In this document: positions 17,126 through 23,926 of the stretch, one piece after another | How positions within the stretch are numbered: position 1 is the stretch's first letter | Layout of the letters: every line of letters starts with the position of its first letter | DNA from: Crassaminicella thermophila | GTDB lineage: Bacteria; Bacillota; Clostridia; Peptostreptococcales; Thermotaleaceae | NCBI RefSeq assembly: GCF_008152325.1 | Contig: NZ_CP042243.1 | Location: forward strand, 2,175,026 to 2,239,025 | DNA length: 64,000 nucleotides | Reading direction: 5' to 3' | Position numbers and translations under genes: made by a program | Notes under the pieces: generated by a model | What the model was told of the DNA's origin: nothing | Seen by the model: only the letters and a program-made list of their open reading frames with translations | The model's database searches: none

Positions 17126-17176
17126 AGACCTTTTATTTTAAGAATACAAAAACTAGCATTCTTAAAATAAAGGTCT
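17126..17176 (-). terminator. Riboswitch-controlled terminator before the MntR/DtxR-type gene
   Basis: Long stem with arms 17158-17176 and 17126-17145 (one bulged base) and a 12-base loop, then a U-rich stretch on the minus strand. Its first arm includes the AGACCUUU that closes helix P1 of the aptamer, so aptamer folding and terminator formation exclude each other. This predicts read-through when ligand is bound. Confidence 0.8.
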
Positions 17177-17272
17177 CGTTCCAAGATTATACTTGCACTA
17201 GAGCGGGTGTTTCCACCAGTATGTCGCAGCCAGTGATCAAAGCAAAAGCTTTGTGAACTACTCCCCTTTATC
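17168..17272 (-). ncRNA. yybP-ykoY (manganese) riboswitch aptamer
   Basis: On the minus strand the RNA opens with AAAGGGGAGUAG and closes with GAGACCUUU about 100 bases later, the conserved ends of the yybP-ykoY aptamer (compare the Lactococcus lactis example). Between them lie helices including the CAAAGC/GCUUUG hairpin and a GGUGG/CCACC-like hairpin flanked by CGACAUAC. Known members bind Mn2+ and turn genes on, mostly for exporters. Here the next gene is a MntR/DtxR-type repressor. Confidence 0.85.
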
Positions 17273-17286
17273 CATGTTTCTTATTT

Positions 17287-17317
17287 ATTATATGCATCCA
17301 TATAAAAAAAGTTCCAA
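17287..17317 (-). promoter_or_regulatory. Promoter of the riboswitch-repressor transcript
   Basis: Minus-strand TATAAT (17287-17292) with TTGGAA (17312-17317) 19 bases upstream, or TGGAAC with 18. The predicted transcript start lies just ahead of the aptamer. Confidence 0.5.
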
Positions 17318-17345
17318 GCTAAATCTTATTTTTTAATATTATCAT

Positions 17346-18190
17346 TTATTTTTGTATGAATACATAATCATTTACTTCTACGCCTATATCTCTAGCAATT
17401 ACAGGACATTTTGCCTTTAATAAGAAGAAAATTCCCCTTCCTTCATGGGATAATGTTTCATAATTCCCCTGTCCTTTGCTTATGATAATATCAGCCCCAT
17501 TGTATATTTGTTTAAATTCTTCACTACACTCATCTAAAACTACTCCTGGTGCATCACATCCTGTAGATATAATTTTAGCTCCATGATGCAATTTAGAAGC
17601 ATAAGCATCTTTAAAGGTAGCATCATTAATAATAGGGCTGTTTCTTACTGCATATATTATTTCATAATTTAAAAATTCTTCAACTAAAACTCTATCAAAA
17701 ACTGTTTCTCCTGCATTATCTCCTATTATTAATAATTGTTTCCCATTTTCAAGTTGTTTTTTTAGTTTCTCTATTTCACATATTTTAAATTTTTCATTAA
17801 TTTGTTCTAAAAAGTTTTCTTTTAAACTTTTTTCACCATAAATTGCTGCATCCATAACATTACCTACAGCAGAGATTTTTAAAGCCCAATATAATCTATC
17901 TTTTTGTCTATATAAAAAGTGCTTCATATCAGGATATATCTTTTCAGCAGTTTCTATACTCATTTTTTTAAGATTTTTATAAGGATCTTGCGTTTTTGTA
18001 TATTTCTTAACTAGTTGATGTATATCTCTTCCTACTTCTGGTGCAGTTCTATAGTGATCAATTTTTGCAATTATCTTTGTTGCCTCAATTAATATTTCTT
18101 TTTTTGAACCTCTCTATCCTCTGTATTCATCCTTGCTGCTTCTAATACTTGTCTTAGAAAGCAAGGCATACAATCAAGTTGTATTTTCAA
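17346..18190 (-). pseudogene. DUF89 family (ARMT1-like damage-control phosphatase) with a frameshift
   Basis: The N-terminal piece, from a TTG at 18190 with an AGAGAGGG site, reads KIQLDCMPCFLRQVLEAAR and runs into a stop near 18089. The C-terminal piece carries the metal-binding GDNAGETVFDR, SPIINDATF and GADIIISKGQGNYE motifs down to 17346. A seven-A tract (minus strand; 18099-18105 on plus) marks the break. One added A restores a continuous frame of about 281 residues, the normal DUF89 length, through IAKIDHYRTAPEVGRDIHQ. These Mn/Co/Ni-dependent phosphatases hydrolyse damaged sugar phosphates. Because both halves look well conserved, the lesion is recent, phase-variable or a sequencing error. 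Confidence 0.8.
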
Positions 18191-18406
18191 TTTTATCCCT
18201 CTCTTTATAATAATCCTTTTGTAATGAATATTAGTAAAATAACCTTTAGAACAACCTCCTTTCAATTTTTTATTACCAATACCATCCAATAATTGGTTTA
18301 TGTCATATGCCAATATATTATAAGAATATCAATATTTTGGGCATATATCAATAACCAAATTATGAATTTATAGATTTAATTAAGAGATTTTGTCAGTTTG
18401 ACTTAA

Positions 18407-18435
18407 TAGACATTAATTTTCTAATTTGATATAAT
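18407..18435 (+). promoter_or_regulatory. Promoter upstream of the hydE remnant
   Basis: TAGACA (18407-18412), a 17-base spacer and a perfect TATAAT (18430-18435). It would drive the truncated gene at 18502. Confidence 0.6.
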
Positions 18436-18501
18436 TACAAACAAATATTTTTGCACAATAACGAATTAATTATTTTATAAAAAAAACAAGGAGAAGCTTT
18501 T

Positions 18502-18798
18502 ATGGATATAAAAAAAGTCATTGATAAAATAGTTGTAAATTCTAAAGCTAGTATTGATGATATAGTAAGTATATTAAATTCAAATTGCAATGATTATCTA
18601 TTTGAACAAGCAAATAATATAAGAAAAAAATACTGCGGTGATAAAGTTGAATTAAGAGCCATAATTGAATTTTCAAACTACTGCAGATGTGACTGCTTAT
18701 ACTGTGGTATAAATAGACAAAATACATCTTTGAATAGATATAGAATGAAGCTAGATGAAATAATAGAATGCGCAAAAAAAGCATCTAAGATGCAATAG
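18502..18798 (+). pseudogene. Truncated HydE-like radical SAM protein (N-terminal fragment)
   Basis: A 98-residue reading frame with a good AAGGAGA site. Residues 50-90 match the start of HydE, the radical SAM maturase of [FeFe] hydrogenase: LRAIIEFSNYCRCDCLYCGI carries the CxxxCxxC cluster motif, then NRYRM and EIIECAKKAS. HydE normally runs to about 350 residues; this frame stops directly after the first helix past the cluster, and nothing HydE-like follows. It is probably a deletion remnant. A functional mini-protein is unlikely, as the TIM barrel is missing. An intact hydE would be needed elsewhere for the hydrogenases in this window. Confidence 0.75.
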
Positions 18799-18821
18799 AA
18801 ATATAAAATTCAAATAAAAAT

Positions 18822-18841
18822 GGGTCAAATTTACTTGACCC
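18822..18841 (-). terminator. Terminator of the DUF421 gene
   Basis: GGGTCAA / TTGACCC with a 6-base loop. The T-rich run follows on the minus strand, so it ends the DUF421 transcript rather than the hydE remnant. Confidence 0.75.
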
Positions 18842-18873
18842 TCTATAATTCATCATATTATTTCTATAGGAAA

Positions 18874-19602
18874 CTATATTCCTTCATTATCTTCGCTAAT
18901 ATCAATATTATTATTTAAATGATCATCATATTTATCAACATACATTTTTCCATTTAAATCTATGGTAGCATACATTACTTCTTCTACTCTGCTTACATTA
19001 AACATCTTTAAATTGTTTATTAAATCTTTTCCTGTTAATTGTCTTTTTCTTAAATTTTCATAGATAATCTGACCACCAATAATTATTTCAGTAGGAATGC
19101 TTTCTGAGGGTGCAACAAGGTTTAAATCTCCTATAGTTACATTTCTTTTATCTTGCCTTTTTATAATGCTCAAATCTCCATTGGTCTCAAGTAATCCATA
19201 TTCAACCTCATCTGGTGAAAAACAATCTTTTTGTCTTAATAATTGATTAATTTCATCCATACTATATCTTGTCCTCTTTAAATTTTTTTCTAGCAATTTA
19301 CCTTTTTCAATAATTATTATAGGCTCTCCATTTACAACTTTTCTAAAACTTCTTTTTTTCATTGAAATCATCGAAACAACTCCTGTAAGTATTCCAAATA
19401 GAACCAATCCAACTAAATGTTGATAAGTTTTTGTATTGATATCCGTAGCAAGTGTTGCAGCTATTGATCCAAAGGTTATACCATTTATATACTCATAGAG
19501 CGTCAATTGAGATACTTGCTGTCTTCCCAATAATCTTGTAATAAACAATATAGAAAAAAAAGCTAAAAAGGTTTGTATAATCACTTCAAATAATTCTTTC
19601 AT
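18874..19602 (-). CDS. DUF421 (YetF-like) membrane protein
   Basis: A 242-residue protein with two to three N-terminal helices (residues 5-75) and a cytoplasmic C-terminal domain, the layout of the YetF/DUF421 family. The motifs RLLGRQQVSQLTLYEYINGITFG (in part) and the later GEPIIIIEKG, LLRQKD and VEYGLLETNG are typical. Family members occur in spore-formers and have been linked to spores and stress; no biochemical activity is established. It is a single-gene transcript with AAGGTGATGAA before the ATG and a terminator. Confidence 0.88.
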   Translation of the reverse strand: MKELFEVIIQTFLAFFSILFITRLLGRQQVSQLTLYEYINGITFGSIAATLATDINTKTYQHLVGLVLFGILTGVVSMISMKKRSFRKVVNGEPIIIIEKGKLLEKNLKRTRYSMDEINQLLRQKDCFSPDEVEYGLLETNGDLSIIKRQDKRNVTIGDLNLVAPSESIPTEIIIGGQIIYENLRKRQLTGKDLINNLKMFNVSRVEEVMYATIDLNGKMYVDKYDDHLNNNIDISEDNEGI

Positions 19603-19698
19603 TTCATCACCTTCTTAAAAAATTTATTATATTATTTTTATAAAATTATGCCTATACTAACTGTATAAAGATTATTCATTGTGAATGAGGTGAATACA

Positions 19699-19791
19699 AT
19701 GAGCTTACTTTACGAAGCTTTATTTACATTTTTATTTATAGTAGTAGGTTTTATTATTATTTATGTTTTACATAAGAATGAAATTATATAA
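19699..19791 (+). CDS. Small membrane peptide of 30 residues
   Basis: A short frame beginning MSLLYEALFTFLF and ending HKNEII, with one hydrophobic helix (about residues 7-24). GAGGTGA lies five to six bases before the ATG, and a perfect bidirectional terminator follows ten bases after the stop. That makes a self-contained gene too small for most gene finders. I do not recognise the peptide. It resembles single-helix membrane miniproteins in general design, with a short acidic N-terminal side and a basic C-terminal side. It is divergent from DUF421. Confidence 0.6.
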   Translation: MSLLYEALFTFLFIVVGFIIIYVLHKNEII

Positions 19792-19801
19792 GTTAAAATA
19801 T

Positions 19802-19830
19802 AAAACCAGTGAATCTCATTCACTGGTTTT
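19802..19830. terminator. Bidirectional terminator
   Basis: Perfect 13-base arms (19802-19814, 19818-19830) with loop CTC, flanked by A-run and T-run. It serves the small peptide gene (+) and the GGDEF gene (-). Confidence 0.92.
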
Positions 19831-19844
19831 ATATTTTACATCTT

Positions 19845-21110
19845 TTAAGCCTTTTCTATTCTATTTCTTCCATTTTCTTTGGCTTTATATAATAATTTAT
19901 CTGATTTTCCAATTAATTTAAGAGCATTTTCTTTTTCTAGTTCTGCAACTCCTCCACTGATTGTTACCTTAATATTTTTTTCCTTAAATTTAATGTTTGA
20001 AATACTCTTTCTCAATCTTTCAGCCAATTTATATGCATCTTGCAAACCTGTTTCTGGTAGTATTATGATAAACTCTTCTCCTCCATATCTTCCGGCAATA
20101 TCGCTTTGTCTTATTTCGCTTTTTAATTTTTGGCTTATTTTTATTAAAACATCATCTCCAAATTGATGTCCATAAACATCATTAATACACTTGAACTTAT
20201 CAATATCAAACATAATTATTGAAAGTTTTTTATCATATCTTCTAGCTCTTTGTATCTCCTCTTCTAATCTTTCATACATGTATTTATGGTTATATAAGCT
20301 AGTTAATCCATCTATTTTTACCATTCTCTCTAACTCAAAATTTTTTTCCTTTAATTCTTGTAGTAATAAAAATGTTCTTATATTTGCTTTTAACCTCGCA
20401 ATAAAAACATTTTCATTAAAAGGTTTTGTAATATAATCATCTGCTCCAGAAGATAAAATATTTGAAATAATTTTTTGATTATCTATAGCAGATATAGCAA
20501 TAATTAAGGCATATTTATATTTTTTTCTCAATTCTAAAATAACTTGTTCTCCAGATATACTCGGCAAAACAAAATCTATTAAATACAAAGAATACGCTTG
20601 CATTTGATTTAAAAGTTCTTCTGCACAATTATAATAATCTACATTTGTAATATTGTTTAACTCAAATATTTTTTTTATAATCATAAGTTCTAATGAATTA
20701 TCATCTAAAACAGCTATTTTGGCTTTCTTTAATTGCTCATCTGCAAAGTCTACTAGCTCAAATCTATCAATATAATTTTTAAAACCATCTAAAAAGCTAC
20801 TTTTATGTATAAAGTCTATAACTCCTAAATTAAAAAGCTTATTTTTTGTTTCTATATCATCTTTTGCAGACAGCACAATAACAGGAATATTTTTATATGG
20901 GCTTTCATTTAAAGATTTTATAAAGTCCTCTCCTTTTTTATCTTTAAACTCTAATGCAGTTATAATAAGATCTATTTTTTTGTTTTTTAATACTTCAAAT
21001 GCTTCTCTAGGCGTTCTAACTGAAAAATACTCAAAATTTCTCTCTTCAATAATATCTTTTAAAATTTCTTTATAAAAAAAATTGTAATCTACATGCAAAA
21101 TCGATAACAT
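19845..21110 (-). CDS. Two-receiver diguanylate cyclase response regulator
   Basis: A 421-residue PleD-like protein: receiver 1 (1-118), receiver 2 (130-248), GGDEF (262-421). Receiver 2 has the acidic pair Asp136/137, phosphoacceptor Asp179 and Lys229, so it should be phosphorylated. Receiver 1 has Ala52 where the phosphoacceptor should be and HVDY instead of the acidic pair, so it is a pseudo-receiver. The GGDEF domain has an intact GGEEF (343-347) and the inhibitory I-site RQSD (334-337) five residues before it. It should make c-di-GMP with product inhibition. No kinase gene is adjacent. A target could be the exopolysaccharide operon 9 kb away. Confidence 0.92.
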   Translation of the reverse strand: MLSILHVDYNFFYKEILKDIIEERNFEYFSVRTPREAFEVLKNKKIDLIITALEFKDKKGEDFIKSLNESPYKNIPVIVLSAKDDIETKNKLFNLGVIDFIHKSSFLDGFKNYIDRFELVDFADEQLKKAKIAVLDDNSLELMIIKKIFELNNITNVDYYNCAEELLNQMQAYSLYLIDFVLPSISGEQVILELRKKYKYALIIAISAIDNQKIISNILSSGADDYITKPFNENVFIARLKANIRTFLLLQELKEKNFELERMVKIDGLTSLYNHKYMYERLEEEIQRARRYDKKLSIIMFDIDKFKCINDVYGHQFGDDVLIKISQKLKSEIRQSDIAGRYGGEEFIIILPETGLQDAYKLAERLRKSISNIKFKEKNIKVTISGGVAELEKENALKLIGKSDKLLYKAKENGRNRIEKA

Positions 21111-21345
21111 CTTATCACTTCCAAATTTATATTATATTTTCAATTATACTGCAATTTATCTGTTGTTTCTATGTATTCGTCAATTTTATTTTTACATACT
21201 TGAATTATTTTATTGTATACAGAAAAATACTTTGTCCATATTAATACGATTCTTTTTATGATTGTCTTTTTTTTACATTTCAAAAGGATTTATCCTTCAA
21301 AGATAGAATTTTTTTCTATGAAATACTTTTTTAAGGAGGATATTT

Positions 21346-23886
21346 ATGATAAATTCTAAAGCTATCAAAAAAGAGTTGTTGCTGATTATTTTTTTTCTTT
21401 TGATTTTCACAAAAGCTACTTGGGCTGCAAAAAATGAATTCTTAACAAGAATGGATATTATTATTGTCTCAAATGATAATACAAAAGGAACAGAATTACA
21501 GTATAAAAATATCTTCCATACCATTAGCCTTGATAGTAAAACAATAAAATTATCTGAATTAGATGACTTTGACTTAACTAATGTAAAATTATTAGTTCTC
21601 CCTGCATCTGTTTCAAAAAACCTTCATAGTTCTTTAGAAGAAAAAATTTTAGAAGAAGTACATAAAGGACTAAATGTCATCATAGAAGAAAAATCCAATC
21701 TGATTGAAAAATTTGGAATTAATTTTTCACAAGAATTTGTATGGATAAATGCTATTTTAGATACTAACCATAAAAATCTTCCGATTCATTGGCCTGAAAA
21801 AATAAAAATCGAAAAATTTAACCCTCATAACTTAACCATCTTTTGTATGGGAAATGAAGAAAAAGTAGAAAAAAAAGAAGATGAAACCTTTATTTTTCAC
21901 AAGTATAAAGAAGAAGGTATACCTGTTATAGTAGGTGGCTCTTATGGCGAAGGAAAATTCTTATATATGGCAGCTACTCTTGATGAAGTATCTAGGCATG
22001 GATATACCAGATTTCCTTTTTTTCATGAAATCATCATAGATTATTTTGACTGTAAACCTAAAGTATCTAGAAAACAATTAATTGCTTATATGGATTGGGG
22101 ATATCATTACTTTGAAAATCCAGATGAACTTGCTAAGAAATTAAAAAACTATGGCATTACTCAAATTCATTTTAGTGGTTGGTACCCTTTAGAAGAAACA
22201 AAAGATTTCCTAAATAGATTTATTGATGCCTGTCATAGTAATGGAATTTATGTTTGCTGTTGGTTAGAACTTCCAATGGTTACAGAAGATTTTTGGAATG
22301 AACATCCTGAATGGAGAGAAAAAACGGCTTTAGAAAATGATGCTAAAATCGACTGGCGCTATTTAATGGCACTAGAGATTCCAGAATGTATGAAAGCAGT
22401 GCAATTAGAAATAAAAAAACTTTTAAATCAGTTTGATTGGGATGGTGTAGATCTAGCAGAAATCTATTTTGAATCTCCTGATCTAGGATTTGATTATCCA
22501 GATTCCTTCACGCCAATGAGTGATATTGTTAGAAAAGAATTTAAAGCAAAATATGGAGTAGATCCAATCAAAATATTTGATCCTGAAGATAAACATTATA
22601 AAGAAAAAGATCTTAATGCTTTTAAAAACTTTGTTCAATATAGAACTGATTTGTGTACTAAACTCAATCAAGAAATGATTATGTTTTTAAAAAACAAGGA
22701 AAATTTCAATAAAAATTTAGACCTTATTGTAACACAAATTGACACTTTTTTTGCTGAAAAAATGGAAGAAGATATTGGTGTAGATACAGATGCATTACTT
22801 GATTTACAAAAAGAGTTTGACTTTATATTTCAAGTTGAAGATCCATTTCCTCTATGGGATTTAGGCCCTGATCGATATGCCAAAATTGGACAATCCTATA
22901 AAGAAAAAACAAAAGAACATCGAAAAATAAATGTTGATATTAACATTGTAGAAAGAACTTATACACAATGGCCAAATCCTAAGCAAATTGGTTTAGAATT
23001 CTTAATGTTATTAGCAGAAGCTTCTAAAAATTTCAATCAGGTGTGTATTTATGCTGTTAATTCTCCTTATCCTTTTGATTATGCTTATGCACCTTATGCA
23101 CTTGCTTCATCTGTTAAAATGCATGAAAAAAGAGCTAATTTTTATGAATTTTCATCTTCTTTTCCTTTTATCTTTCATATAGAAACAAAAGGAAAAAATT
23201 TCTATTTAAATCAAAATTTATGGCCTTGCATTAAAGATAATGGCGTGATCATTCCAGCAGGAGATCATACCCTATCTTTTGAAAAAAATGACCACAATAA
23301 AAACAAACTATATATTACCGGAATAAATGGAGACATAAACAATTGTTCTTATAAAGATAATAATATTTTTATTCAATATAGTGAGAATAAAAAAGTATTC
23401 ATAACCTTAAATAAATATCCTGCAAAGATTGATTTTAATGGAGTAGTAAAAGATTTGCCCATCTTTTATAATGATGAAGGATTTACTGTCATTTGTCCCC
23501 CTGGAAACAATACAGTCATTTTCTATGATGAAATGATTAAACAGCCAACAGTTTTTATTGATAATAAAATAATTGACTTTTCAACCTATTATATAAAAGA
23601 TGGTCATATTCTATATCCTTTAGATGAAATACTATATGAAATGAAAGCTGGATATACATGGAATATAAAAGAACAATCCTTGTCTGCAGAAAAAAATGGC
23701 TACGTATTATGGTGCCAAGTTGGCAATAAAAAAGCTAGAGCAAATGGAAATGATTTTTTATTAGAAGTTCCATTAGTTTTTTATAATAACCACGTAATGG
23801 CTCCGTTAAGGTTTATAGCTGAGTCTCTTAATTATGACGTTTATTGGATTCCTGAAAATAAAGTGATAAAAATTATTTCAAAATAA
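21346..23886 (+). CDS. Secreted glycosidase-like protein with GATase-like and copper-amine-oxidase-N domains
   Basis: An 846-residue exported protein. A signal peptide ends near residue 28 (TWA-A). Residues 35-245 look like a glutamine-amidotransferase-like or beta-galactosidase trimerisation fold (LLVLPASV, VGGSYGEGKFLYMAATLDE). Residues 250-600 look like a TIM-barrel hydrolase of the GHL10/DUF187 type, with YMDWGYHYFENPDELAKKL, FSGWYP and DWDGVDLAEIYFE as likely active-site strands. The C-terminal 110 residues match the copper amine oxidase N-terminal repeat (NHVMAPLRFIAESLNYDVYW), a wall or surface module in Firmicutes. It is convergent with the exopolysaccharide operon, so it may process that polymer. 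The substrate is unknown. Confidence 0.7.
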   Translation: MINSKAIKKELLLIIFFLLIFTKATWAAKNEFLTRMDIIIVSNDNTKGTELQYKNIFHTISLDSKTIKLSELDDFDLTNVKLLVLPASVSKNLHSSLEEKILEEVHKGLNVIIEEKSNLIEKFGINFSQEFVWINAILDTNHKNLPIHWPEKIKIEKFNPHNLTIFCMGNEEKVEKKEDETFIFHKYKEEGIPVIVGGSYGEGKFLYMAATLDEVSRHGYTRFPFFHEIIIDYFDCKPKVSRKQLIAYMDWGYHYFENPDELAKKLKNYGITQIHFSGWYPLEETKDFLNRFIDACHSNGIYVCCWLELPMVTEDFWNEHPEWREKTALENDAKIDWRYLMALEIPECMKAVQLEIKKLLNQFDWDGVDLAEIYFESPDLGFDYPDSFTPMSDIVRKEFKAKYGVDPIKIFDPEDKHYKEKDLNAFKNFVQYRTDLCTKLNQEMIMFLKNKENFNKNLDLIVTQIDTFFAEKMEEDIGVDTDALLDLQKEFDFIFQVEDPFPLWDLGPDRYAKIGQSYKEKTKEHRKINVDINIVERTYTQWPNPKQIGLEFLMLLAEASKNFNQVCIYAVNSPYPFDYAYAPYALASSVKMHEKRANFYEFSSSFPFIFHIETKGKNFYLNQNLWPCIKDNGVIIPAGDHTLSFEKNDHNKNKLYITGINGDINNCSYKDNNIFIQYSENKKVFITLNKYPAKIDFNGVVKDLPIFYNDEGFTVICPPGNNTVIFYDEMIKQPTVFIDNKIIDFSTYYIKDGHILYPLDEILYEMKAGYTWNIKEQSLSAEKNGYVLWCQVGNKKARANGNDFLLEVPLVFYNNHVMAPLRFIAESLNYDVYWIPENKVIKIISK

Positions 23887-23926
23887 GAAGAAAGAAATAA
23901 GCAAGTCTTATTTCTTTCTTCTTATT
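23882..23926. terminator. Twenty-base-pair bidirectional terminator made of two gene ends
   Basis: Perfect 20-base arms (23882-23901, 23907-23926) with a 5-base loop. The stem contains the stop codons of both convergent genes and the last lysine and arginine codons of the minus-strand gene. It is followed by AAAA or TTTT on either side. Confidence 0.9.

Noticed and set aside
18191-18313. N-terminal extension of the DUF89 fragment
   Set aside because: The family starts at the KIQLDCMPC motif and a ribosome binding site lies directly before the TTG at 18190.
21111-21345. c-di-GMP riboswitch upstream of the secreted glycosidase-like gene
   Set aside because: No GEMM consensus sequence; only a short AAGGAT-TT-ATCCTT hairpin is visible.
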